NCBI RefSeq assembly: GCF_901000735.1
Contig: NC_081550.1
Location: 2,624,669 to 2,688,668, forward strand
DNA from: Corylus avellana
Lineage: Eukaryota > Streptophyta > Magnoliopsida > Fagales > Betulaceae
Direction: 5' to 3'
Length of the DNA: 64,000 bases
In this document: one piece after another, positions 37,416-48,300 of the stretch
Position numbering within the stretch: position 1 is the first letter of the stretch
Layout of the letters: the number at the start of each line of letters is the position of its first letter
Made by a program: the position numbers and the translations under genes
The notes under the pieces: model-generated
The model's input: the letters and a program-made list of their open reading frames with translations, nothing else
The model's database searches: none
What the model was told of the DNA's origin: nothing

Positions 37416-38072
37416 TGTTAGGAAATTAGGACGCCGCTAATTTCTTTTGACAGGATCTTGGGATTCAATTTTTCAAGAAAACAACAACACAATAAAATAT
37501 AAAGGCACAAGACAAGAATTTATACGTGGTTCGGCCAATACTGCCTACATCCACAGAGCACACCAGATATTACTATATCACTTTGAATGAACTACAATTA
37601 TGGATCAGCAGATCTTACTCACACAGTGTATCTCTCACACTCCTGAAAATACACACTCTTGTGTTTTGCTCACTCTCTTAGAAAAACACTACTCTTGTAT
37701 TTTTCTTGCTCTTTTTATGAAAGCACTATCACTTTCTTTTAAGAAGCTCTCGTTGGTGTCTAATTTGCAAGTGGCCTTCCATTTTGTTATATAGGCAATT
37801 TCCAGCACCCATATTTCAAACATTTCGGTCACTTACTCTATAGCATAGCCCACAATTCTCCTTTCACACCTATTTTTCTTCTTTCATCTAGAAGCCCCCT
37901 TATCTATAAGCTTTCAATGAGACAAAGCTTCTTAAGGGAAGACAATCGGCCAAGGCTTTAACAAAGCTCCCTTTTTGTCAAAGATTGCAGCTGCAAATTT
38001 CTACGTGGAGAAATGTGATGAGTAATGATAGTGAACCCAATTGTCAACAAAGGTGAGCCACACTTTGCCAAC
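37416..38072 (-). repeat. 5' LTR of the Tnt1-type copia element
   Basis: On the minus strand the LTR ends CCTAACA, then AT and the primer-binding site TGGTATCAGAGCTCGG (37399-37413). The outer end is less certain: GCCAACA at 38066-38072 (minus TGTTGGC) fits a TG start and gives 657 bp. A segment of about 40 bp (ATGATAGTGAACCCAATTGT) is present on both sides of that point (about 38023 and 38076), so the boundary could be further out, near 38130. No second LTR is visible. Confidence 0.65.
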
Positions 38073-38130
38073 ATAATGATAGTGAACCCAATTGTCAACA
38101 AAGGTGAGCCGCGGCTTACCTGATTCAAAG

Positions 38131-38439
38131 CAGGGTGATGATCGACAGGGTTATGAATCAGATCTCCATTTGGGTACTTTCTTTCTCTTGCTGTGGAAAA
38201 GTACCATCCGTGTTCTTTGTCTGTGTATATTTCTTCAATCACTGCAAAATGTTATATGTTAACAAAATTTTCAAATAATAATAATAATAAAAGGCTACGT
38301 ATGTGTTTATGCTTCAACCATTCTCTATATATATATTACAGTCATTCAACGAAAGAATCAAAGAAAGAAGAGTGATTTTTGAGCAAGAACCTGGAACATA
38401 ATCAAGAATAGTTGCTTCATATCTCAACATATCCTCCAT
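38131..38439 (-). pseudogene. Mini-NAC copy in inverted orientation, cut by the copia LTR
   Basis: Exon 1 38391-38439 (MEDMLRYEATILDYV), donor CCAG/GTTCTTGC, intact acceptor TTTTGCAG, exon 2 from 38241 (IEEIYTDKEHGWYFSTARERKYPNGDL). It stops matching after VDHHPA at about 38131, where copia-related DNA begins. Same gene structure as the copies at 45372 and 49027, but on the minus strand, the only NAC copy so oriented. It lies in the gap-bounded contig, so the orientation may be an assembly choice. Confidence 0.85.
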
Positions 38440-39178
38440 TGTTGGACTACTCCCTGAAGGAAAAGACATTCGGAGAAGAAAACGTAAGATTGAAAACTCT
38501 AGGGGTGCTCAAGAATTCTATATATCTCCCTTAAAAGTATGAGTTAAGTAAAGAGATGTGTTTGATTAGTACGTAGCTCATCTCTCAAAGAGAAGTACAG
38601 TGACCTACGATTAGAGCGGTATCCTTTTCTTCCAACTACTTCTCATAAACTTAAGAGTTTAGAATGCCTGATAGTTCTAGAGTTGAAAACTTTCATGGGC
38701 ACCACCTAAGCCATGTGGTACCGCTACTAACCTTGTGTTTGAGCATTCTCTAATTCATCTCCCATTTTAGTTTTGCAAAGCTTAGAGCTGAAAAGTACTT
38801 CTGTGCGGGTTTTTTTTTTATTTTTTAATTTACTCAAAAATTCTTTAAAAGATTATCAACAACAATTTTTATTTTCTTCTCTTAATTAACTAATTAGCTA
38901 CTAAAAATGACAAATGTTCATAAGATCCTTTTAAACCATAGTTTTACTCAATACATATCTAATAAATTTAAAAATTCATAAATTTTAGTTCTTATAAACT
39001 GAAACATATTAAATATTTGTTCCCATATATGTAGTTTAAAACGAAATATAAAGGAAAAAAATTCAAAATAAAAACATAGATTAATCAATTATACGAAATG
39101 ATTGATTAATCATTATATTCCAATAATGACACCACTTCTCCTCCACTACACAATCCATTATGGTAAACTTTTGTCTTT
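38440..39178. other. Upstream DNA of the inverted mini-NAC and AT-rich DNA
   Basis: 38440-38700 is the reverse complement of the NAC promoter block and of the DNA preceding array units (CCTACGATTAGAGCGGTATCC, CTACTTCTCATAAACTTAAG). Beyond about 38750 it is AT-rich DNA with no match elsewhere in the window that I noticed and no gene. Confidence 0.6.
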
Positions 39179-39278
39179 NNNNNNNNNNNNNNNNNNNNNN
39201 NNNNNNNNNNNNNNNNNNNNNNNNNNNNNNNNNNNNNNNNNNNNNNNNNNNNNNNNNNNNNNNNNNNNNNNNNNNNNN
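39179..39278. other. Assembly gap 2 (100 N)
   Basis: Second run of exactly 100 N. Right edge begins mid-way in a sequence that is present complete at 33370. Confidence 1.
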
Positions 39279-39687
39279 GGAAAGACCTCCATTTGGATGC
39301 TACAAAATAAATTGGGACGTGGCCATTGATGTACAATCGCACTGCATGGGCTTCGGTGTTATCATCAGAGATCATAATGGTCTCGTGTGTGCTGCCCAGA
39401 GCGTGAGGGTTAATAGAGGTTTTGAGCCGGTGATAGTGGAGGCCATGGCGGCTATGGTAGCAGTGGAGTTCAGCAAAGAAAGAGAGCTACAAGATGTCAT
39501 GTTAGTAGGAGACTCATTGCAGATGGTCCAAGCTTTGAAGGAGAGGAGTCCTAGCTGGAGAACGTATGGACATATTATTGACGATACAAGGGCACTTCTT
39601 GGTTCATACAGGAGTTGGATGGTCCAACACGTGAGGCGGGATGCAAATCGGGCAGCTCATGGCCTTGCTAAAGAAGGTCTGCGGTAA
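39279..39687 (+). pseudogene. RNase H domain of a LINE-type element, copy 2
   Basis: Identical in the visible part to 33370-33778 (INWDVAIDVQ through AAHGLAKEGLR). Its first residues are lost in the gap. Same interpretation as copy 1. Confidence 0.75.
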
Positions 39688-40274
39688 GCTACTGAACGAA
39701 CTTGGATTAATGAGTCACCTGAATGTATTAGTGCCATAGTATCCTCAGAGCTTCATGCTCTTTTGTTTAGATCCTGATGGGTCTGGATTTTTCTTAATGA
39801 ATGAAAGCAATGAAAGTTTCTTTGGATAACATATATGTTAAATTTCAAAAATTACTTGGACTCTTGTTTATCTCTTATCTACTCTTTTTTTAAGATCTAC
39901 AATTACATCTATAAGAGCATTCACATCAATATTTGGTTGCTATATTTTAGCCAAAAGACCACTTTTATTTATTTTAACTACCTACTTTTTTTAAAAACAC
40001 ACATCTCACTTAGTATTTTAACTTATTACTTTTACTATTTTATTTAAATATGATTTCTTTATTCTTTTTTTATTCTTTATTTCCTTAAATACCCCTTTTT
40101 AACTCTAAACTTCAAGAAAAATGCTATGCTACATAAACCAATAGTGGACTTCACAAATTTAATGATGGATTGTAAAAGAATAGGAACAGGATCCCCTCCA
40201 GTCAATTTTGGACTGGAGAATAGAGACCTTGAGGCCATAAATGAGACATATGTCCCATTAATAATAATAATAAA

Positions 40275-40310
<36 letters not shown>

Positions 40311-40930
40311 AAATAATAAAAAATTAAAACAAATTTTTTTTAAAAAAAAAAATTAAGGGGTGGCTGGGAAAGTTTTCAATTTTAGAAACTTTTGAAGCCT
40401 TCCAAACTTGAAGTTTATGATACTCACCTTAATCGTCACTGTGTACTGCTTTGAGAGAAGATAGAATAATTTTTTTATTATATATTATATCCCAGAAATA
40501 AAAATAATAAAATAAATCTTAACCGATAAAAATTTAAATCGAGTTAAATCACTTAGATTATGAAAAGATTTCATCAGTTAATGAGTTTGATTTTTGAAAG
40601 ATAATGTAGATTTTATTAAACAATATACAATTTTTTTTTTTTTTAAAAAAAAAATGTTTATCTCTATATATAACTAATAATTAAAGTACATGTTACATTC
40701 CGAGCGAAGATAGAAGTCTTTATCATACATGATACTTCAAAATTGAAAAGATAGTAATTAATGAAATTATCTCCTGAAGAAGAGATGAGCTACGTACTTA
40801 CTAATCAAACACATCTCTTTACTTAACTCATACTTCTAAGGGAGATATATAGAATTCTTGAGCACCCCTAGAGTTTTCAAGCTTACGTTTTCTTCTCCGA
40901 GTGTCTTTTCCTTCAGGGAGTAGTCCAACA

Positions 40931-41058
40931 ATGGAGGATATGTTGAGTTTTGAAGAAGATATTCTTGATTTTATTACAGGTTCTTGCTCAAAAATCCCTC
41001 TTCTTTCTTTGATCATTACCTTGCAGTTGACCAAATGAATATAACGGGTACGCATTTA
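40931..41058 (+). pseudogene. NAC-derived fragment 4, exon 2 deleted
   Basis: MEDMLSFEEDILDFI then donor ACAG/GTTCTTGC. Intron 1 is joined to the last codons of truncated exon 2 (TTGACCAAATGAATATAACGG), a segment absent from the otherwise matching copy at 35024. The zinc-finger coding part downstream is also deleted; only its 3' flank (about 41200-41570) remains. Confidence 0.75.
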
Positions 41059-42037
41059 ATTTATGTCTAAAGCATTTTATTAGTGGCTAAAGGTTTAAAT
41101 TTAAAATCTTTCGAAATTCTGATATTAAATCCTAAAATTCGAAAAAGTATAGTTGGTCAATTCTCAAGAATTTCCTCTTCATCTCCATACTCATAGTTGT
41201 CAAGAAAAACCTTTATAGATCGCAATCATAAAGGCAAAAAGGGCAAACTCATAGGCATAGCAATTAAACAGCTTTTCTTTTTATTTATTTATTTTGGGAC
41301 AATACAAAACAAAAGATGGACAAAAAAAAAAAAAAAAAAAAGGAACACAAAAGGGAACAAGATTAGGGGGATTAAGATCGCTTAAAAGCAACTACAACTA
41401 TCCGGGAATGGGCAAAAGGGAATGCAACCAGTAATGTTAGTGGCAGCGGCCCATTTAGCTAAATTATTAGTACGATGACCGATTAGTAGTTTGACAAGAA
41501 TAGGCTTCATTGATGAAAGGTTTTAATTGCCAATCTGGAGGACAATCTTGGCTGCGAAGGTCACAGTGTACTTCTCTTGAGAGAAGATAAAAGAAATTTT
41601 TATTATATATTATATCTCAGGAAAAAAAAAACAATCTTAACTGATAAATATTTGAATCGAGTTAAATCACATAGATTATAAAAAGATTTCATCAGTTAAT
41701 CAGTTTGATTTTTGAAAGATAATGTAGATTTTATTAAACAATATACAATTTTTTTTTTTAAAAAAATGTTTATCTTCATATATAACTAATAATTAAATGT
41801 TACAATCTGAGGGAGGATAGAAGTCTTCATCATATATGATACTTCAAAATTGAAAACATAGTAATTAATGAAATTATATCCTGAAGAAGAGATGAGCTAC
41901 GTACGTACTAATCAAACACATCTCTTTACTTAACTCATACTTTTAAGGGAGATATATAGAATTCTTGAGCACCCCTAGAGTTTTCAAGCTTACGTTTTCT
42001 TCTCTGAATGTCTTTTCCTTCAGGGAGTAGTCCAACT

Positions 42038-42138
42038 ATGGAGGATATGTTGAGTTATGAAGGAACTATTCTTGACTATATTCCAGGTTCTTGCTCAAAA
42101 ATCCCTCTTCTTTCTTTGATTCTTTCGTTGAATGACTG

Positions 42139-42199
<61 letters not shown>

Positions 42200-42545
42200 A
42201 TGGTTGAAGCATAAACACATACGTAGCCTTCTATTATTATTATTATTTGAAAATTTTGTTAACATATAACATTTTGCTGTGATTGAAGAAATATACACAG
42301 ACAAAGAACACGAATGGTACTTTTCCACACCAAGAGAAAGAAAGTACCTAAATGGAGATCTGATTCATAACCCTGTCGATCATCACCCTGCAGATGAATC
42401 CACAGCTTCCAATGTTCATGTGATATCATCAACTTCAAACCCGACTTCAGTTGAATCCACACCTTCCCATGATCATCATCTGGTAGATCATCACCCTGCA
42501 GTTGACCAAATGAATATAACGGGTACGCATTTAATTTATGTCTAA
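42038..42545 (+). pseudogene. Mini-NAC, unit A, splice acceptor lost
   Basis: Exon 1 42038-42086 (MEDMLSYEGTILDYI), donor CCAG/GTTCTTGC. At the expected acceptor TTTTGCAG the sequence is TTTTGCTG (42279 region), so normal splicing is not expected. The exon-2 frame 42280-42545 is still open (IEEIYTDKEHEWYFSTPRERKY, then HNPVDHHPADES). As in the other units, NAC subdomains A and B are gone from exon 1, and exon 2 is joined within subdomain C to a part of the tail. The intron holds the longest TA microsatellite of the family. Confidence 0.8.
42140..42195. repeat. TA microsatellite in the mini-NAC intron
   Basis: About 28 TA units. The same intron position has roughly 13 units at 45475, 13 at 49131 and 6 at 52439, so length varies between otherwise similar paralogues. 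Confidence 0.95.
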
Positions 42546-43076
42546 AGCATTTTATTAGTGGTTAAAGATTTAAATTTAAAATCTTTCCAAATTCTAATAT
42601 TAAATCCTAAAATTCGAAAAAGTATAGTTGGTCAATTCTCAAGAATTTCCTCTTCATCTCCATACTCATAGTTTTCAAGAGAAACCTTTATAGATCGCAA
42701 GCGTAAAGGCAAAAAGGGCAAACTCATAGGCATAGCAAATAAGCAGCTTTTTTTTTGGACAATACAAAACAAAAAACAAAACCAAAGATGGACAAAAAAA
42801 AAAAAAGGGAACACAAAAGGGAACAAGATTAGGGGGATTAAGATCACTTAAATGCAACTACAACTATCCGGGAAGGGACAAAAGGGAATGCATCCATTAA
42901 TGTTAGTGGTGGCGGCCCATTTAGCTAAATCATCGGTACGATGACCGATTAGTACTTTGACAGGAATAGGCTTCATTGATGAAAGGTTCTAATTGCCAAT
43001 ATGGAGGACAATCTTGCCTACGAATGCCAGAAACAACATATGCCCTTTCTTCTTGTCCTTTCTTCTTATCCTTCAA

Positions 43077-43544
43077 TCATATGCCCTTTCTTCTTGTCCT
43101 TGCATGGAAACTCATATTCCCTCCAAAGGCACTACAACTAGGGAACTCTTTGTCACACTCCCTGCATACATACTTTACTTTATATGTATTTCGAGCTACA
43201 TGAAATGAAGTTTGACCAACCTGCTGCAATGAGCTACTACCAAAAGCTTGTTGGGTATTAGCCATAGCAGGAACATGAACAAAGCAATTATTTGAAGAAA
43301 ACTGATATGTTTTTGATGGAGCATCTGCATAATTGATTTGGCTTCTACTAAAGAAATGGATGTTTGAGCCAAACTTGGATTTGTCGATATTGACAGGGCC
43401 ATGAGTTTCCAAACACAAAGAGTTATAGCCATGAAATCGTCGGTTTCTCAATGAAAAATTCATATCCAAGGCATTCCAAGAAAACCCAGAGGAGATAGGA
43501 AAATGGACAAGTTGTTTTTTGTTTGTGGGTGTTCTTGTTTTCAT
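43077..43544 (-). pseudogene. Truncated zinc-finger copy, unit A
   Basis: Keeps the C-terminal half of the zinc-finger gene from QLVHFPISSGFSWNALDMNF to the finger. The N-terminal half is replaced at about 43515 by unrelated DNA that happens to supply MKTRTPTN in frame. In the finger the first zinc His is Asn (SAFGGNMSFHA), so zinc binding is damaged. Compared with the full gene it also lacks four residues after CLETH. No proper promoter lies upstream. Confidence 0.8.
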
Positions 43545-44036
43545 TGGGTTTGATTAATTGCTGCAGATGGGAAGATTTAGATCATCACAATGTTCGCGTT
43601 TATTAGAAGTAGTTTATTTGTTTATTTTTCTGAGCAAATACAAACAAAAGGGAAGGGTTATATAGGGAATCTTTTCCACTATTAATTCTAATAGAAGATA
43701 AGATGGGAGAGGAATTGGAAATGTTTCCAAACACAAAGTTGGTAGCGGCCCACTTTGCTTAATGCTCTTGAGAGAAGATAACATAATTTTTTTATTATAT
43801 ATTATATCCCAGAAAAAGAAAAAACAAAAACAATCTTAACTGACAAATATTTGAATCGAGTTAAATCACTTAGATTATGAAAAGATTTCATCGGTTAATG
43901 AATTTGATTTTTGAAAGATAATGTAGATTTTATTAAGCAATATACAATTTTAATTATTTTATGAAATGTTTATCTTTATATATAACTAATAATTAAATTG
44001 TTACCAAATGAGCGAGAAGTCTTCATCATATTTGAT

Positions 44037-44305
44037 AGAGTTAAATTCGTTTTACCCCTAAAGTTTTAAGAGTTTTTCAATTCGAACCCCAATGTTTAAA
44101 AATTGGAAATGTATCCCCTAATATTTCAAAAATTTTCAATTCAAATATTACGTTATTAATTTCCGTTGAGGGTAATTACATAATTTCAAAGATTCCCATC
44201 CAGTTTGACGAAAATTAGTAACAAAAGGTTTGAATTTAAATTTTTTGAAATATTAGGGGATATATTGCCAATTTTTAAATATTGGGATTCGAATTGAAAA
44301 ACCCA
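44037..44305. mobile_element. Old MITE-like inverted-repeat element, unit A
   Basis: Arms such as AGTTTTTCAATTCGAACCCCAATG and, at the other end, CATTGGGATTCGAATTGAAAAA-type reverse complement fold back on each other around GAGGGTAATTACATAATTT. It resembles the young element at 47970 but one terminus is missing, cut off at the junction with the captured gene end. Copies at the same place in units B (about 47376-47640) and C (about 51028-51300). Confidence 0.7.
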
Positions 44306-44640
44306 TTTTGTCTAAAACCCTACCTGTCCGCCGCTCACTCTTTTCTTTCTTCAATTTCTTTCTTCAATTTCTTCTACGGTCTCTACCCACAAAAAATTAG
44401 TTGAATCACCCACAAAATGTAGTCATACGTAATTCCAGGTAAAAGCTTCAAACTCCCCTAGTTTTTGCAATCTTCTTTGTGAGCATTGATTTTATTTATT
44501 ATATTTTTTTTTCTTTTGTTGGATTTTTATGTTGGTTTGTGGGTGTTCTTGTTTTCATTGGGTTTGAATAATTGCTGCAGCTGGGAAGATTTAGATCGTC
44601 ACTTTGTTCATGTTTATGATAAGTAGTTTATTTTTTTTGT
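44306..44640 (+). other. Captured 5' end of an unrelated gene, unit A
   Basis: AAAACCCTACC (a telo-box-like motif) is followed by a C/T-rich leader, GTAGTCATACGTAATTCCAG/GTAAAAG (a plausible donor; ATG instead of TAG region in units B and C, as ATGCAGTCATACG), an intron-like stretch, and TGCTGCAG as possible acceptor. This arrangement is common for plant ribosomal-protein and other translation genes, but only a few codons are present, so the source cannot be named. Repeats at about 47640-47945 and 51300-51595. Confidence 0.45.
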
Positions 44641-45284
44641 TTTTTTGAGCAAATACAAACAAAAGGGAACAGTTATATAGGGGATTCTCACTCTTAATTC
44701 TAATAGAAAATAAGATGGGAGATGAATTGAGAATGCTTCCAAACACAAGATTAGTAGCGGCTCACTTGGCGAGGTGATGCCCATGAAAGTTTTCAAGTCT
44801 AGAACTATTGTGGCATTCCAAACTTTAAGTTTATGAGAAGTAGTTGGAAGAAAAGGATACCGCCCTAATCGTAGGTCACTGTGTACTTCTCTTGAGTGAA
44901 GATAAAAGAAATTTTTATAATATATTCTATCCCAAAAAAAAAAAAAACAAACAATCTTAAATGATAAATATTTGAATCGAGTTAAATCACATAGATTATA
45001 AAAAGATTTCATCAGTTAATCAGTTTGATTTTTGAAAGATAATGTAGATTTTATTAAACAATATACACTTTTTTTTTTAAAAAAAAATGTTTATCTTTAT
45101 ATATAACTAATAATTAAAACTAATAATTAAATGTTACAATCTGAGGGAGGATATATAGAAGTCTTCATCATATATGATACTTCAAAATTGAAAAGATAGT
45201 AATTAATGAAATTATATCCTGAAGAAGAGATGAGCTACGTACTAATCAAACACATCTCTTTACTTAACTCATACTTTTAAGGGA

Positions 45285-45371
45285 GATATATAGAATTCTT
45301 GAGCACCCCTAGAGTTTTCAAGCTTACGTTTTCTTCTCCGAATGTCTTTTCCTTCAGGGAGTAGTCCAACA
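45285..45371 (+). promoter_or_regulatory. Mini-NAC promoter and leader (example of the shared block)
   Basis: GGAGATATATAGAATTC (TATA-like) is followed by GAGCACCCCTAGAG, TTTTCAAGCTTACGTTTTC and AGTAGTCCAACAATGG. The block is conserved at 34930, 40845, 41945, 48940 and 52245 and, inverted, at about 38530. Confidence 0.55.
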
Positions 45372-45474
45372 ATGGAGGATATGTTGAGATATGAAGCAAC
45401 TATTCTTGATTATATTCCAGGTTCTTGCTCAAAAATCCCTCTTCTTTCTTTGATTCTTTCGTTGAATGACTGTA

Positions 45475-45505
<31 letters not shown>

Positions 45506-45851
45506 ATGGTTGAAGCATAAACACATACGTAGCCTTTTATTATTATTATTATTTGAAAATTTTGTTAACATATAACATTTTGCAGTGATTGAAGAAATAT
45601 ACACAGACAAAGAACACGGATGGTACTTTTCCACAGCAAGAGAAAGAAAGTACCCAAATGGAGATCTGATTCATAACCCTGTCGATCATCACCCTGCAGT
45701 TGAATCCACAGCTTCCAATGATCATGTGATATCATCAACTTCAAACCCGACTTCAGTTGAATCCACACCTTCCCATGATCATCATCTGGTAGGTCATCAC
45801 CCTGCAGTTGACCAAATGAATATAACGGGTACGCATTTAATTTATGTCTAA
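45372..45851 (+). CDS. Mini-NAC protein, unit B, intact two-exon frame
   Basis: Exon 1 45372-45420, donor CCAG/GTTCTTGC; acceptor TTTTGCAG; exon 2 45586-45851. The join restores a frame of 104 residues: MEDMLRYEATILDYIP, then VIEEIYTDKEHGWYFST, RERKYPNGDLIHNPVDHHPA and a Ser/Thr/His-rich end. Compared with the full NAC gene, subdomains A and B are lost from exon 1. An in-frame deletion joins KYPNG (middle of subdomain C) to LIxNPV of the tail, removing the rest of C, D and E. DNA binding is therefore unlikely. A TATATAG box stands about 85 bp upstream in a promoter block shared by all units. It could be a small expressed protein, possibly interfering with NAC partners, or a fragment not yet decayed. 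Expression is unknown. Confidence 0.6.
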
Positions 45852-46393
45852 AGCATTTTATTAGTGGTTAAAGATTTAAATTTAAAATCTTTCCAAATTC
45901 TAATATTAAATCCTAAAATTCGAAAAAGTATAGTTGGTCAATTCTCAAGAATTTCCTCTTCATCTCCATACTCATAGTTTTCAAGAAAAACCTTTATAGA
46001 TCGCAAGCGTAAAGGCAAAAAGGGCAAACTCATAGGCATAGCAAATAAACAGCTTCTTTTTTTGGACAATAGAAAACAAAAGATGGATAAAAAAAAAAGG
46101 GGGGAACACAAAAGGGAACAAGATTAGGGGGATTAAGATCACTTAAAAGCAACTACAACTATCCGGGAAGGGGCAAAAGGGAATGCAACCATTAATGTTA
46201 GTGGCGGTGGCCCATTTAGCTAAATTATCGGTACGATGACCGATTAGTACTTTGAGAGGAATAGGCTTCATTGATGAAAGGTTCTAATTGCCAATCTGGA
46301 GGACAATCTTGTCTGAATGCGAGAAACAACATCTTGTGAATTGCCTTCAATAATGGTATTGTTACTAAGAACTCTGCCTTCAATCATATGCCC

Positions 46394-46873
46394 TTAATTT
46401 CTTCTTGTCCTTGCATGGAAACTCATATGCCCTCCAAAGGCACTATAACTAGGGAACTCTTTGTCACACTCCCTGCATGCATACTTTACCTTATAAGTAT
46501 TTCGAGCTACATGAAATGAAGTTTGACCAACCTGCTGCAATGAGCTACTACCAAAAGCTTGTTGGGTATTAGCCATAGCAGGAACATGAACAAAGCAATT
46601 ATTTGAAGAAAACTGAAATGTTTTTGATGGAGCATCTGCATAATTGATTTGGCTTCTACTAGGGAAATGGATGTTTGAGCCAAACTTGAATTTGTCGATA
46701 TTGATAGAGCCATGAGCAGCGGTACTGGGATGGGTTTCCAAACACAGAGAGTTATAGCCATGAAATCGTCGGTTTGTCAATGAGAAATTCATATCCAAGG
46801 CATTCCAAGAAAACCCAGAGGAGATAGGAAAATGGACAAGTTGTTTTTGGTTTGTGGGTGTTCTTGTTTTCAT
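46394..46873 (-). pseudogene. Truncated zinc-finger copy, unit B, finger intact
   Basis: C-terminal half only, with the same artificial start (MKTRTPTNQ then KQLVHFPISSGF). The finger has all four ligands: CRECDKEF, SAFGGHMSFHA. It ends ARTRRN with an early stop. No original promoter is present; the upstream DNA is NAC promoter material in the opposite sense. Confidence 0.75.
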
Positions 46874-47375
46874 TGGGTTTGCTTAATTGCTGCATATGGG
46901 AAGAGTTAGATCATCACAATTTTCGCGTTTATGAGAAGTAGTTTATTTGTTTATTTTTCTAAGCAAATACAAACAAAAGGGAATGGTTATATAGGGAATC
47001 CTTCCCACTATTAATTCTAATAGAAGATAAAATGGGAGAGGAATTAGAAATGTTTCCAAACACAAGGTTGGTAGCGGCCCACTTTGCTTACTGCTCTTGA
47101 GAGAAGATAAAATAATTTTTTTATTCTATATTATATCCCAGAAAAAGGAAAAACAAAAACAATCTTAACTGATAAATATTTGAATCGAGTTAAATCACTT
47201 AGATTATGAAAAGATTTCACCGGTTAATGAATTTGATTTTTGAAAGATAATGTAAATTTTATTAAACAGTATACAATTTTAATTATTTTATGAAATGTTT
47301 ATCTTTATATATAACTAATAATTAAATTGTTACAAAATGAGCGAGGATAGAAGTCTTCATCTTATTTGATAGAGT

Positions 47376-47640
47376 TAAATTCGCTTTACTTCTAAAGTTT
47401 CAAGAGTTTTTCAATTCAAATCCCAATGTTTAAAAATTGGCAACGTATCCCTTAATGTTTAAAAAATTTTCAATTCAGATACTACGTTACTAATTTCTGT
47501 TGAGGGTAATTACATAATTTCTAAGATTTCCTTCCAATTTGACGGAAATTAATAACAAAAGGTTTAAATTTAAAATTTTTGAAATATTATGAGATACATT
47601 GCCAATTTTTAAATATTGGGATTTGAATTGAAAAACCCAT
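47376..47640. mobile_element. Old MITE-like element, unit B
   Basis: Counterpart of 44037-44305 (TTTTCAATTCAAATCCCAATG and reverse-complementary end), duplicated with the unit. Confidence 0.7.
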
Positions 47641-47969
47641 TTTGTCTAAAACCCTACCTGTTCGCCGCTTACTCTTTTCTTTCTTCAATTTCTTTCTTCT
47701 CTTTCTTCTACGATCTCTACCCGCAAAAAATTAGTTGAATCACCCACAAAATGCAGTCATACGTAATCCCAAGTAAAAGCTTCAAACTCCCCCAGTTTTT
47801 GCAATCTTTTTTGTCAGCATTGATTTTTTTATTTTTTTTTTCTTTTGTTGGATTTTTATGTTGGTTTGTGGGTGTTCTTGTTTTCATTGGGTTTGAATAA
47901 TTGTTGCAGCTGGGAAGATTTAGATCGTCACTCTATTCGTGTTTATTGTAAGTAGTTTTTTTTTTTTTT

Positions 47970-48300
47970 GGAAAAATCTACTTTATCCCCTGAAGTTTTA
48001 GGAGTTTTTCAATTTGAACTCCAAAGTTTAAAAAGTGGCAATGTACCCCCCAATGTTTCAAAAATTTTCAATTTAAACCTTCCGTTAATAATTTCCGTTA
48101 AATTGGACGGAAATCTTTAAAATTACATAATTACCCTCAGGCTTTTTAAAAAAAAAATTCCGTCCAATTTAACGGAAATTGTAACGGAAGGTTTAAATTG
48201 AAAATTTTTGAAACATTGAGGAGGTACATTGCCAATTTTTAAACTTTGGGGTTCAAATTGAAAAACTCCTGAAACTTCAGGAGGTAAAGTGGATTTTCCC
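47970..48300. mobile_element. Young MITE with long inverted repeats, unit B only
   Basis: 331 bp, almost a full palindrome. Left end GGAAAAATCTACTTTATCC and right end reverse complement of GGGAAAATCCACTTTACC. Inner arms share GGAGTTTTTCAATTTGAAC and TTCCGTCCAATTTAACGGAAAT around a short centre near 48140. Units A and C lack it, with only a T-rich stretch before TGAGCAAATACAAA, so they serve as empty sites. The T-rich target hides the exact duplication. No coding capacity. Superfamily not assigned. Confidence 0.88.

Larger units (their letters stand above)
39279..41845 (+). repeat. Large direct repeat, copy 2
   Basis: Counterpart of 33370-35906 with about 30 bp net length difference. Unlike copy 1 it continues without a gap into the tandem NAC array. 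Contains the same RNase H remnant and NAC fragment. Confidence 0.95.
41571..44885 (+). repeat. Tandem NAC/zinc-finger array, unit A
   Basis: Unit of about 3315 bp starting at CTTCTCTTGAGAGAAGATA. Order: NAC promoter, mini-NAC (+), NAC 3' DNA, truncated zinc finger (-), a second NAC promoter copy without a gene (about 43765-44036), an old inverted-repeat element (44037-44305), a captured gene 5' end (about 44306-44640), and linker. Units B and C repeat this order. Confidence 0.9.

Noticed and set aside
42008..42196. 62-codon frame with Ile-Tyr repeats
   Set aside because: The end is translation of a TA microsatellite in the mini-NAC intron.
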